Assembly: GCA_963738025.1 (NCBI GenBank) | Contig: CAVTWA010000011.1 | Span: 186,001-250,000 of the forward strand | DNA length: 64,000 nt | DNA from: 20CM-2-55-15 sp963738025 | GTDB lineage: Bacteria; Acidobacteriota; Terriglobia; 20CM-2-55-15 | Reading direction: 5' to 3' | Shown here: positions 35,946 to 44,595 of the stretch, in pieces | How the letters are laid out: each line of letters begins with the position of its first letter | Numbering within the stretch: position 1 is the first letter of the stretch | The notes under the pieces: model-generated | What the model was told of the DNA's origin: nothing | The model's database searches: none | The model's input: only the letters and a program-made list of their open reading frames with translations | Position numbers and translations under genes: made by a program

Positions 35946-36425
35946 TCAGTCTTCTACCGGCGCCACCACGACATCGATTGTGCTCTCGTCCAATAGATCG
36001 AGTTGTCGATCAAAGACCTGTGGTTCTGTTCCGGGGACCTCAGATTTCTTTTTGATCCCAATCGAAAACAGACTGGCTATTGCCAGACAGAGAAACCCGA
36101 TTATCAATCCATCGTATTCCCACCGTAAGCGCGGGTTGGCGTAAGAATTGAGCCACATGCTCATCTCGTCGAATGTGAATCCTGCGCCCCATCCATAAAG
36201 TAAGGCGATCCAAAAGGTAGCTCTCGGCCCTTTGAACACCAGCCCGCAGTACCCTGCGAAAGTAATCATGAAAATACCGTACATATAATGGTGTATATGC
36301 ATTCCACGGAAGTTGTAGTGGAAACCGGGGTTCACATAGCTGACCCAACGAGCGGCGGCGATGGAAAGCGCAAAGGCAAAGGTTACGCACCAAACAGGGT
36401 TTGTTGTCTTGAAGCGATCCAGCAT
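35946..36425 (-). CDS. Four-helix integral membrane protein, function unknown
   Basis: 159 aa from the ATG at 36425. Four hydrophobic segments are visible (VWCVTFAFALSIAAA, GIFMITFAGYCGLV, ATFWIALLYGWGAG, GLIIGFLCLAIASLFSIG), with a histidine cluster (GMHIHHYMYG) at the start of helix two and an acidic pair in FDEMSMWLNSY, a possible metal or redox site. The C-terminal tail is acidic and soluble. Family not recognised. Convergent with the exported protein gene upstream. Confidence 0.55.
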   Translation of the reverse strand: MLDRFKTTNPVWCVTFAFALSIAAARWVSYVNPGFHYNFRGMHIHHYMYGIFMITFAGYCGLVFKGPRATFWIALLYGWGAGFTFDEMSMWLNSYANPRLRWEYDGLIIGFLCLAIASLFSIGIKKKSEVPGTEPQVFDRQLDLLDESTIDVVVAPVED

Positions 36426-36540
36426 GGGCCGACATTATAGACCTCATGTCGCACATCAAATCGTGCAATCATTTCTTAATATTATCTTGATAACGCCCGA
36501 ACATCGGGCCGTCCAGGATCCCCCCCTCCATCGACAGCAT

Positions 36541-36656
36541 TGCGTAGTGGTCTAATTCGGGGACGGTTGCCTAAATCACCTAAATTCCAATCAAGGTTTT
36601 TCTGGTTTGAGATTCAGGTGATTTAGGCAACCGCCCCCGAATTAGACCACTACGCA
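36541..36656. mobile_element. MITE-like hairpin element with 41-bp terminal inverted repeats
   Basis: Two 41-base arms (36541-36581 and 36616-36656) are inverted complements with a single mismatch (GGGGACGG against GGGGGCGG) around a 34-base centre. The arm begins TGCGTAGTGGTCTAATTCGG and contains GGTTGCCTAAATCACC. There is no coding capacity. GGGGAC-type palindromes of this style are known as REP/MITE elements mobilised in trans by Y1 (RAYT) transposases; none is encoded in the window. It occupies most of the 36426-36707 gap. Confidence 0.75.
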
Positions 36657-36707
36657 GCAGCGCGGTCTCTTGCGGTTCCTTTTGGCCGCACGTTATGATG
36701 CGTAGGC

Positions 36708-37424
36708 ATGGTCAAAGCGCGATTGGCTTTCGGAGTCTCCCTTGTTTTGGTATTGAGCGGAATGCTCCTTGGACGGGAATCGAGTGCGATTCCGGCAATT
36801 CCTCCACCCGTTTCGGAAATTGTTGAGCGAATGATGGCGCACAATGAGCAGCAGGACCTGGCTTTGATGGAATTTCAGATGCGACGGAGATTCTTTGCTG
36901 CGAACACGCGATTCAAAATCGATTCAACAATAATCGTCGCAACGGCGTTTCGACAGCCCGACATAATGAAGTCATCAATAGTCTCGCAGGAAGGTTCGGG
37001 TCTCATCAAGCAACGCGTCTTCGATGAAATTCTGAAATCGGAAGCTGAAACGCATAAAAAAGAAGACAAGCGGCAGGTCGATATTACACCCAGGAACTAC
37101 AATTTTCTCTTCGTGGACCAGGAGACTTGTGATGGCCGGCCATGCTATCGGCTCAGTATTTCTCCGAAACGAAAAGATAAGTATTCGTTGCAGGGCGATG
37201 CCTGGATTGATGCGGTAGATTATGCAATCGTCCGATTACATGGAGCGCCCGCAAAGAAGCCTTCGTTCTGGACGCTGAAAACCGAAATCGATAAGCGATA
37301 TCGCAAGGTCGAAGGCATGTGGCTTACCGACCGCATCGATTCGACTTCAGATCTTTTTATTGCCGGACATTCGACACTCTCGATTGAGTACGCCTACCAG
37401 ACCGTACTAACGACCTCACCCTGA
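36708..37424 (+). CDS. Exported LolA/LolB-like (outer-membrane lipoprotein-sorting-like) protein
   Basis: ATG at 36708; signal peptide MVKARLAFGVSLVLVLSGML with cleavage near residue 27. The mature part begins ISEIVERMMAHN-like helical sequence (PVSEIVERMMAHNEQQDLAL) and follows the pattern of LolA-fold proteins that read one half-barrel: FVDQETCDGRPCYRLSISPK, QGDAWIDAVDYAIVRLHGAP and VEGMWLTDRIDSTSDLFI. Two cysteines in TCDGRPC could form a disulfide. The fold binds lipid or lipoprotein acyl chains in the periplasm. The last nine bases overlap the convergent GT9 gene. Confidence 0.6.
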   Translation: MVKARLAFGVSLVLVLSGMLLGRESSAIPAIPPPVSEIVERMMAHNEQQDLALMEFQMRRRFFAANTRFKIDSTIIVATAFRQPDIMKSSIVSQEGSGLIKQRVFDEILKSEAETHKKEDKRQVDITPRNYNFLFVDQETCDGRPCYRLSISPKRKDKYSLQGDAWIDAVDYAIVRLHGAPAKKPSFWTLKTEIDKRYRKVEGMWLTDRIDSTSDLFIAGHSTLSIEYAYQTVLTTSP

Positions 37425-38549
37425 TAACCTCTCCACTGAGGCTTCGCCACCAACCTTCATCAGGCTGTTCCGGCAGGCACGCGCTACCGTTTCCACCTCG
37501 ATCTTACCGACACAACTGGGAGCATAGGGGCAATAGAAGGTGCTGCATCTCTTGCACTCGGTTTCGTCGATGATTGTCGCGTTTCGATTCAGGGGCTGGA
37601 ACGATTTGGGCCCCGGCCCGAGCAAGCTGACACTCGGGAGTTCTACAAGATGAGCGAGGTGGCGAGGTCCGCTGTCAATACCCACGAAGAGACGACTCAG
37701 GCGCATCAGCATCAGAAGCTCCAGGAGGTCGTACCGGCGGATGACGGATTGAAGTGGAAACGATACCCGGCGCGAAATCTCCTCGAAGATGCGCTGTTCC
37801 TCTTCGGCTCCCCCGACAAAGACAATCGAAATATCTCCCAACCCGTACAGGCTTTCAAGCAACGCTATCCATTTATCGATCGGCCAGAGGTGGAGCCGCG
37901 TACCCGAACCCGTATGGACAAGCACCGTACGTCCCGCCGGGGCGTCCACGGCCGGAACGCCGGTAAAATCGAAGATTTTATCCGCACAGAGATGTGTCTC
38001 CCGCCTTCCTAACTTTCCGAATACTTCGAAGTTGAACTCGCTCAGTTGCTTCGCTTGCGCACTCGGTTGTATGGCCAGGTGCAGTCCATGCCTGAGAAAG
38101 GGGACGAGATAAGTGCGTATGGCGCGATAGGAGGTCCTCGCGAGAAGGCGCCGCGCAGGCTCGCTCAAACGCAGCACAACCACCTGGTCATAGGAGGCCC
38201 CTAGCCTTTGATCGGCGCCGCCATTCTCGGTATCGCGTTTGAATACACTTAGGGCGGTGTAGACTCGACACACGCCGCGAAGCTTCCGCGCGAGCGGAGC
38301 TACGCTAGGCGATACAAGAAGATCGATCTGTGCGCTTGAATGCTCCCGGATATATTCCGTGATTGCCGGAAGAGAGACGATGAAGTCGCCGATGAGGCAG
38401 CAGTTCACGATAAGCGCCGTTTGGGGCGACGCCGCCGTCCGGGGTTTCAACGTTTGGAGCCGAAGGAGTGCCGGTAATTCGCGGACCACCGGAATGTACT
38501 TCAGGTGAAAACGGTCCTTCCAGGGAGCAGGATACTGATTTTTCGGCAT
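37416..38549 (-). CDS. Glycosyltransferase family 9 (heptosyltransferase-like)
   Basis: The ATG at 38549 (MPKNQYPAPWKDRFHLKYIP) is preferred to a start 24 codons upstream. GT9 features: an N-terminal Rossmann segment (ALIVNCCLIGDFIVSLPAIT) where the canonical glycine-rich IGD occurs, VLVHTGSGTRLHLWPIDKWI in the donor domain, VFVGGAEEEQRIFEEIS, and the diagnostic FVGIDSGPRHLAHLVELPSV followed by LLGPGP. A C-terminal cysteine cluster (CKRCSTFYCPYAPSC) is also common in the family. These enzymes add heptose or related sugars to LPS core or cell-surface glycans. It is isolated from other LPS genes here. Confidence 0.85.
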   Translation of the reverse strand: MPKNQYPAPWKDRFHLKYIPVVRELPALLRLQTLKPRTAASPQTALIVNCCLIGDFIVSLPAITEYIREHSSAQIDLLVSPSVAPLARKLRGVCRVYTALSVFKRDTENGGADQRLGASYDQVVVLRLSEPARRLLARTSYRAIRTYLVPFLRHGLHLAIQPSAQAKQLSEFNFEVFGKLGRRETHLCADKIFDFTGVPAVDAPAGRTVLVHTGSGTRLHLWPIDKWIALLESLYGLGDISIVFVGGAEEEQRIFEEISRRVSFPLQSVIRRYDLLELLMLMRLSRLFVGIDSGPRHLAHLVELPSVSLLGPGPKSFQPLNRNATIIDETECKRCSTFYCPYAPSCVGKIEVETVARACRNSLMKVGGEASVERLSG

Positions 38550-38727
38550 GGGTGAGAGATCCAGGGCGACATGAAGCAAATCAGCGAAATTGCACCTGTC
38601 AAAGTGTACCGCCGCCGGCACAACGATAGCTATGAACGAAGTGGGTCCAGTGGATTACCGCGTCTCCGACGATTGGGTGGGTTCAATGGCTCCGGAGCTG
38701 ACCGGCCAACCAAACCAACTGCTTGGA

Positions 38728-41700
38728 TCAATCTGCGGGAGCTCCCTTGGCCTTTGAGTGGAGTGAGAGCAGGTAATCGAGCAGCCGATCTGTCCCTTCA
38801 TTCTTGGTGAAATAGGCTTCTGCGCCCGCTTTGCGCATCAAACGCTCGGTACTTTCGTCATCGTGGGTTGACAGTCCCACGATCCGAATGTGACGCCGGG
38901 TGCGATGAATCTCACGTGTCGCGTCGATGCCATTCATCTGAGGCATAGAAACGTCCATGACAATCACGTCGGGTTGCAGGGCTACGGCCTGGGTGATCGC
39001 CTCGACGCCACTGGCCGCCTCGCCCACGACCTGGAGCTCGGGACGTTTGCTGAACAGGTCGCGCAGACCGGCGCGTGTTACAGCGTGATCATCGGCGATA
39101 AGAACACGCAAAGACTTCGACGCGCCACTTGCGAAGTCATAGACCAGGCGTTCCTGCCGAGGCGTGCCATGGCGTTGTGCTTTTGTGGCGTCGGCGACGA
39201 AACGAGGCAGAACGCTACGAGGCAGCGTTAAAGTAAACTGGGACCCCTTACCCGGGGCGCTCTGGATGTCCAGATGACCACCAAGCAAGGCAACAAGGCG
39301 CTCTTGAATGCTGAACAATCCCAAACCCGCTTGCAGTTGATTCTTGTCATCGAGGGTAGCGTTTGGATCAAACCCGACGCCGTCATCACTCACTTGTATG
39401 CAAATGGTGTCACCGGGTCCGAGTGCGAGGTTGACGTTGATCCGGTCGACGCGGGCATGCTTGACTGCGTTGAACAGCAGTTCGCGAACTGCCTCATAGA
39501 GCAAGATGCGAATGTCACCGGCATCTGGATTGGCCAGGGGGTCGGCTGTTACGTTCACGACGACGTTGTACTGCTGCTGTGTCCGTTTTGCCAACCATGA
39601 CAAGGCGGCGGGCAGGCCACCAACGTGCAAGACGGGAGGAAAGAGACTCACACTCAGCGTACGTGCCGCCTCCATCGCTTCCTTGATCTCCGCACGTGCC
39701 CTCTGGAGTAACTCGCCACGATTGTCCTGCGAGTTCGTTTTTATCGCCTCGTCGAGCGTTATCCCGGCGCTGAACAATAGCTGCTGGAGACCGTCGTGAA
39801 GCGTGCTGGCCAGCTGTTTGCGAGCAGTCTGCTCAGCCAAAGTCAGCTGCGACGCGAGTCGCCTCAACTGGAGTGTCCGCTGTTCCAGTTCCGTATGGCT
39901 CCGTTGGAGAGCCACCTGGTCCAGCTTGCGCGCACTGATGTCAGTAACAAAGGCGATGGCGCGTCCGCCGTCGGCGGTAGCGACATGGTTCAAACTGACT
40001 TCGACTGAAAAAGTGGATCCATCCTTCCGTTGTCCCACGAGATCGAGACCACCTCCCATGTACCGGGGCCGTGGCGTCGCAAAGTATGCAGCACGGTGCG
40101 CGGCATGCCGGTCCTGCAATGCGGATGGGACGAGTTGATCGATGGGCTGGCCGATGAGCTCACCTGGCGTCCAGCCAAACATCTTCTCCAGGGCACGGTT
40201 TGCCGTCATAATGACGCCCTTTGCGTCCACGGAAAGGATACCTAGCGGGGCGGTTTCGAGCAGGAGCTGCAGCGTGCGATCACGTTCTTCATCGCGGCGT
40301 GCCTGAAGAGTCTCCTCGTCGCGGCGGCGCTCCGTGACATCTAATTCGATTCCAGTGAACCGTATGACCTGGCCCTCGGCATCGCGATGGGCTTGGCCCC
40401 GACTTTGCAGCCACGCTACGGTCCCGTCGGGCCGCACGATTCGGAACATGCAGTCAAACGTATCTTGCGTCTTCGTGTGCAGGATCTGCTCGGTGAGTTC
40501 GAGCACCTGCTGGCGATCTTGCTCGTGCACACGACTCAACCAGGCTTCAAACGAGGCGGGTTCCCCGGCGGTTAAACCGTAAAGCTTGCGGAAACCATCA
40601 TCCCAATCGACGCGACCGGTGCGGGCATCCCGCATCCAGGAGCCCGCTCCCGAGGCGTCCAGAGCGAGCCGCAGCCGCTGTTCTCGTTCCTGCAACACCT
40701 CTTTGGCGTGTATCCGCTCGGTGATGTCGATACTGTTCCCGACCACACGCACAACGTGGTCGTTCTGGTCGTAATACGCCTGCCCCCTGGCAGCAATCCA
40801 CCGAATCTCGCCGGACGGAAGGAGGACTCGGAACTCGGTGTCAAACGGTTCGTGATTGTGGATGGCGGCGCGGCGCTCGGATTCGACTCGGGCGAGATCG
40901 TCTGGATGCACGGATGCAGCGAAGTCCCCGTATGATCGCAGTTTCGTCACGTCTACGCCATAGATTCGCCCGATTTCCGGCGACACTGTAAGCTGGCCAC
41001 TACTCATATCCCAGTCCCAGACGCCAATCGTGGCGCTGCTCATCGCCAGGCGCAGGCGTTCTTCGCTGTCACGCAGCGCCTTTGTGGTTCGTTTCAGATC
41101 GGTAATCTCCGAAACCGATGCGATCCACCCCGTGACTTGGCCTTCGCTATCGAACCATGGCTCGTCCACGACGTGAAAGAACCTTGGTTCACCTGCCGAA
41201 ATAGGAACCTCCTCCTCGAACTCGACGCGCTCGCCGCGCAATACGCGCTCGATATACGGGCGGATCACCTCGAAGGCTTTAGTGCCCATCACGTCGATCA
41301 TTGAACGGCCTATGAGCTGCTCCGACGACAACCCCAGGATCTTCTCGTATGCGCGGTTGCACGCGATGTAACGCATAGCGCGGCTGCAACGCGTTAGTCC
41401 TATAGGAGCTGTATCCAGTATCTGGCGCACGTCGTCCTTGGCTCTAACGGCGGTGAGCGCCGCCGTCTTTACCTGATATGCCATAGACGCGAAGCGCGAG
41501 AGGCTGGTCAGAACCCGTTGGTCTTCTGTATCGAACTTCCTTGACGGGGTATGCGCTATTACCCACAACGTGCCGACCGGCTTTCCATCCGTGTGAAACG
41601 GCACGAGCAGCGCTTCGACGATCGGCGGATCGATCGCCATACCATAATCGAAGTGTCGCTCCGGATAAGAGAACAAGAGCGAGGAGTCGCGGTCGAGCAC

Positions 41701-42033
41701 CGTACCACACGGACTTGCCTCACGAGGCATCCCGCCCCCAATGTTCGATGCGAACTGCCCGGCGATCGCGTGCCAGCGAAACACCCCTGCCGCGCCGCCC
41801 GCCTCAAAGATGCTGATTCCAGCCGAGTCGGCTTGGCACAAGTTGAGCGCCGTCTCCACCAGTTTCTGCAGCATCGTCTGGGGCGAGTCGGCCATCGCCT
41901 CAGCTAGTGCGGCTAGCGACCGGCCCTCCGCGGCGTAATCCGGCGACCGCGCGGGGCGACGCGCCAGGTCGGCTGTTATAAGGACGTCATCAAGCGAGGC
42001 AGGTACACGGTCCATGGGCGCAGAAGTCGTCAT
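38728..42033 (-). CDS. Multi-PAS hybrid sensor kinase (GAF, four PAS, HisKA_3, HATPase_c, REC)
   Basis: 1101 aa; ATG at 42033 with GGAGG six bases upstream. Order: GAF (about 45-195, ALNLCQADSAGISIFEAGGA), four PAS/PAC units (about 205-320, 325-450, 455-580, 595-715), a NarL-type dimerisation domain with the phospho-acceptor in ASTLHDGLQQLLFSAGI, a HATPase with NAVKHAR and SDDGVGFDP, and a C-terminal NarL-like receiver (LIADDHAVTRAGL, VIVMDVSMPQMNG, FTKNEGTD). The receiver has no HTH, so output must pass to another regulator. No membrane helix, so a cytoplasmic sensor. It reads toward the GT9 gene. Confidence 0.88.
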   Translation of the reverse strand: MTTSAPMDRVPASLDDVLITADLARRPARSPDYAAEGRSLAALAEAMADSPQTMLQKLVETALNLCQADSAGISIFEAGGAAGVFRWHAIAGQFASNIGGGMPREASPCGTVLDRDSSLLFSYPERHFDYGMAIDPPIVEALLVPFHTDGKPVGTLWVIAHTPSRKFDTEDQRVLTSLSRFASMAYQVKTAALTAVRAKDDVRQILDTAPIGLTRCSRAMRYIACNRAYEKILGLSSEQLIGRSMIDVMGTKAFEVIRPYIERVLRGERVEFEEEVPISAGEPRFFHVVDEPWFDSEGQVTGWIASVSEITDLKRTTKALRDSEERLRLAMSSATIGVWDWDMSSGQLTVSPEIGRIYGVDVTKLRSYGDFAASVHPDDLARVESERRAAIHNHEPFDTEFRVLLPSGEIRWIAARGQAYYDQNDHVVRVVGNSIDITERIHAKEVLQEREQRLRLALDASGAGSWMRDARTGRVDWDDGFRKLYGLTAGEPASFEAWLSRVHEQDRQQVLELTEQILHTKTQDTFDCMFRIVRPDGTVAWLQSRGQAHRDAEGQVIRFTGIELDVTERRRDEETLQARRDEERDRTLQLLLETAPLGILSVDAKGVIMTANRALEKMFGWTPGELIGQPIDQLVPSALQDRHAAHRAAYFATPRPRYMGGGLDLVGQRKDGSTFSVEVSLNHVATADGGRAIAFVTDISARKLDQVALQRSHTELEQRTLQLRRLASQLTLAEQTARKQLASTLHDGLQQLLFSAGITLDEAIKTNSQDNRGELLQRARAEIKEAMEAARTLSVSLFPPVLHVGGLPAALSWLAKRTQQQYNVVVNVTADPLANPDAGDIRILLYEAVRELLFNAVKHARVDRINVNLALGPGDTICIQVSDDGVGFDPNATLDDKNQLQAGLGLFSIQERLVALLGGHLDIQSAPGKGSQFTLTLPRSVLPRFVADATKAQRHGTPRQERLVYDFASGASKSLRVLIADDHAVTRAGLRDLFSKRPELQVVGEAASGVEAITQAVALQPDVIVMDVSMPQMNGIDATREIHRTRRHIRIVGLSTHDDESTERLMRKAGAEAYFTKNEGTDRLLDYLLSLHSKAKGAPAD

Positions 42034-42163
42034 CTCGCCTCCCGGCTGAGCAGTCGCGTTCCAGGGAATCTGCAGCTGTGTGGAGACGTGTTGTGGAAAC
42101 GCATTGTAAGCGTATCAGTTAGGGATGTGATGTCAACTGTCCGGGCTGCGATCGTTGTGAAGG

Positions 42164-42180
42164 ATAGCCCCAACGGGAAT
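42164..42180. other. attL: 17-bp copy of the tRNA-Glu 3' end
   Basis: ATAGCCCCAACGGGAAT is identical to the 3' terminal part of the tRNA-Glu(CTC) gene at 52122-52138. It marks the far boundary of a ~10-kb insertion whose integrase lies next to the intact tRNA. Confidence 0.8.
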
Positions 42181-42224
42181 ATTTAGGCTAGTAGAATCAG
42201 ATTGTTATGGTGAACGTTGAACCA

Positions 42225-42305
42225 TTTCCACCGGCCTTTCCACCCCGCCGCCGGAGGAAAACTCGAACGGTGAGATTCGTGGTGGAACAGGGCTAATGGT
42301 GGAAA
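42225..42305. repeat. Cluster of TTTCCACC boxes near attL (candidate integrase arm sites)
   Basis: TTTCCACC occurs at 42225 and 42237, and its complement GGTGGAA(A) at 42281 and 42298. The same box recurs four times beside the integrase start (51964, 51984, 51995, 52033). The pattern on both ends of the element fits arm-type binding sites of a tyrosine recombinase. The rest of the 42034-42645 gap shows no gene. Confidence 0.45.
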
Positions 42306-42645
42306 ATCGCTTGACGGCCAATTCGGCTTGCACCTCGAGGGCTGGGGGATCGGCGAAGTTCGCCGCGGTTCAAATCGAGCGGCAAATCCTGCGAACCCAG
42401 CGCAAACTGGACGGCCTTCAGCCTCGGAAGAAGTAACGCAAGCGGCCTGCCTGTACTTCGGACCACATCTTTTCTAATTTCACTGCAGAGTGGTCACGAT
42501 AACCGCCCGTAAAGGGAACAACTGTTAACATGGCCCAGTGACTGGCCTTTTGATATCCCAGGGCCCGTTCCACCAGAGCAGGATTACGGTGGATGAACGC
42601 TAGCCGTTACGGCGATCTATCTTATGGATACGTTTTAAACTATCG

Positions 42646-43635
42646 ATGACCGACCAGGCGTTGCGCACATGCATTTATTGCCCCTCGACAACTCCTCCCA
42701 CGAAGCGGGAGCATGTGATGTCGCAGGCAATGGGAACTTTCGAACACAGCTGGACGCTCGACTGCGTGTGCGACGATTGTAACCACTTCTTCTCTCACAC
42801 GCTTGAACTGGCACTGGGACGCGATAGTGTTGAAGGTCTGTTGCGAATCGAATACGGTGTAAAACCCTCTGAGGCTGCCAACAAGCTTTTGAATAAACGA
42901 ATGATGGCGACGCTCATATCATCCGGGATCGCCGACGGTGCTCGAGTCGTAATGAAGACTAATGAGGAAGAGGGGATGTTTCCCGATATACCAGCGCAAG
43001 TTGGATTCAGGCGGATCGGGGAGCAAGAAGAATGGCGATTTCTTCTTGAACGTGATCTTAACGAAGAATCCGTTAGACCATTTGTGGGCGTTCAGACCGA
43101 GATGAGAATTCTTGGCCGACACGGCACCGAAGATATCCAGCGACTTCTTCAACGACTGGCCGCTCTCAATATCGAATTCAATCTGACAAAGCGTGTACTC
43201 GATCAGCCGATCGCGGACGACACGTCGATACAGGTTCTGTATAACTTCACAGTCGACACCGTGCTTCGTAGGGCCGCCGCCAAGATCGCGTTCAACTACG
43301 CGGCGAAGGTTTTAGGGGCAGATACGATGAGGCGGCCCGAATTCGACCCGCTACGTCGATTCGTTCGATACGGCGAAGAACCCCTACAAATGGTGACAGC
43401 TAAGCGCCTGTCGGTACTTGTTGGGCCAAACGCCGAAACCAGCAAGACCCACGGCTGCGCCCTTCGGTGGATTCCTGAGCGTCGTGAAGTAATCGCTGTC
43501 GTGACCCTCTTCAATTACGTAACGTATTGGATTCGAATGTGCGGAAGTGATACCGAGGAGTGGGCAGGCATAAGCGTCCACCATTTCTTCGATCCCATAA
43601 GACGCACTATCAGCGAAGCGCCGCAGTCGGACTAG
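42646..43635 (+). CDS. HNH-type nuclease domain protein, 329 aa
   Basis: ATG at 42646. The N-terminus has the zinc-binding HNH layout: CIYC (residues 9-12), PPTKREHVMSQAMGTF (histidine of the first HNH position) and CVCDDCNHFFSHTLELALGR, which matches the C-x2-C-N pattern of HNH_5-like nucleases. The remaining ~270 residues (FVGVQTEMRILGRHGTEDIQ, VVTLFNYVTYWIRMCG) are specific to this protein and may recognise the target. It is the first cargo gene inside attL. HNH proteins of this size occur in restriction and phage-defence contexts, but a DNA-cutting activity is inferred only. Confidence 0.65.
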   Translation: MTDQALRTCIYCPSTTPPTKREHVMSQAMGTFEHSWTLDCVCDDCNHFFSHTLELALGRDSVEGLLRIEYGVKPSEAANKLLNKRMMATLISSGIADGARVVMKTNEEEGMFPDIPAQVGFRRIGEQEEWRFLLERDLNEESVRPFVGVQTEMRILGRHGTEDIQRLLQRLAALNIEFNLTKRVLDQPIADDTSIQVLYNFTVDTVLRRAAAKIAFNYAAKVLGADTMRRPEFDPLRRFVRYGEEPLQMVTAKRLSVLVGPNAETSKTHGCALRWIPERREVIAVVTLFNYVTYWIRMCGSDTEEWAGISVHHFFDPIRRTISEAPQSD

Positions 43636-43660
43636 TTGTGACGGAACGCTGCTTTCGTAT

Positions 43661-44431
43661 TTATTCGCGTTCAAGCAGCGCACCAACCCAATCCCATAGC
43701 TCGGACCAATCGGTGGAGTCCGGCATTCTGTTGCTGCGAATAAATTGGCCGTCAATGTTTTGCCGAAAGTATGCTTCCCCGGTTCTTCTGGGATGTAGCG
43801 CGATAGACGAAGCGTCGAAAGTCGAATGAATTTTCGAGTGGTAGTTGTGGATTTCGATAAACGGCTCCCAGGCATCGTAGATCTGAGACTCAGAACGTAT
43901 GTCGATAATCTCTATCTGGTTCAGCTTCTTCTTTTCCGAGTCGCCCAGGCCTTCTTTAAGCAGCCGAATCGCCGCGACGTCCGAGCCCGGTGCGCCGTAC
44001 CCGAACACCGTCACCTTGAATGAGTGTTCCAAATCGGCGCGGACCTGCTTCCAAGTGACCGCGATCATTCGATCGGAGTCGTAATCCTTTTCCTTGATCG
44101 GGTACAACAGCCTCGAGGGCGACAGCGGGTTACCACAACGTTGGCACGCGCTTCCAAACGGTCCAGCATAGGAATCGGCCTCACAAAATGCCGCCAGCAC
44201 GTTGCCGTGCAAGAAAAGTAATTGTGGACCGTGCCCGGATAGGATGGGATTTTCGCTGCATCGCCTGAATTAGAAATGGGTCCCAATTGAATGTCGCGAT
44301 TACGTCCTTTTGGCGGAGCGACAGAACGAGGCGGTCATACAGTGTGGGATGATCAGGCAGTCTCAATGCAGAGAAATAATGGTAATTTCTCCGTCTCTGC
44401 CGCGTGTGAGTTCCCGTTGTGCAGGCAGGCC
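43661..44431 (-). pseudogene. SIR2-like domain gene, N-terminally truncated and twice frameshifted
   Basis: Three frames carry one protein: ELTRGRDGEITIISLH, then LPDHPTLYDRLVLSLRQKDV and IATFNWDPFLIQAMQR, then HGNVLAAFCEA with a zinc-like CQRCGNPL and LLYPIKEKDYDSDRM, and FKVTVFGYGAPGSDVAAIRL. The FNWDPF, LHGNV and FGYGAPGSD blocks match SIR2-like proteins, which bind or cleave NAD and are frequent in phage defence. Shifts lie near 44364 (a missing base) and 44214 (an extra base). The N-terminal third of the domain is absent. The gene converges on the HNH gene with 25 bases between stops. Probably inactive as sequenced. Confidence 0.6.
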
Positions 44432-44497
44432 GCTCCCGTTCTGCAAAGCCCCGCTACCTCGACCACCCGCGTTTGATTTTCTTATCCTCGCACAGAC

Positions 44498-44537
44498 TTG
44501 ACATCTACTTGACATCTAGCGTTGAGGGATAGATACT
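44498..44537 (+). promoter_or_regulatory. Candidate promoter with duplicated TTGACA box
   Basis: An 11-base tandem duplication (ACTTGACATCT twice, 44496-44517) yields two perfect TTGACA hexamers. The second (44509-44514) is 17 bases from GATACT (44532-44537), a fair -10. It lies about 60 bases upstream of the beta-helix gene. Confidence 0.5.
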
Positions 44538-44595
44538 GATCCGCTTTTTCATCAGCAAATTCAATCCCGGAACCATCGCTGAAAGGAACAAGACC

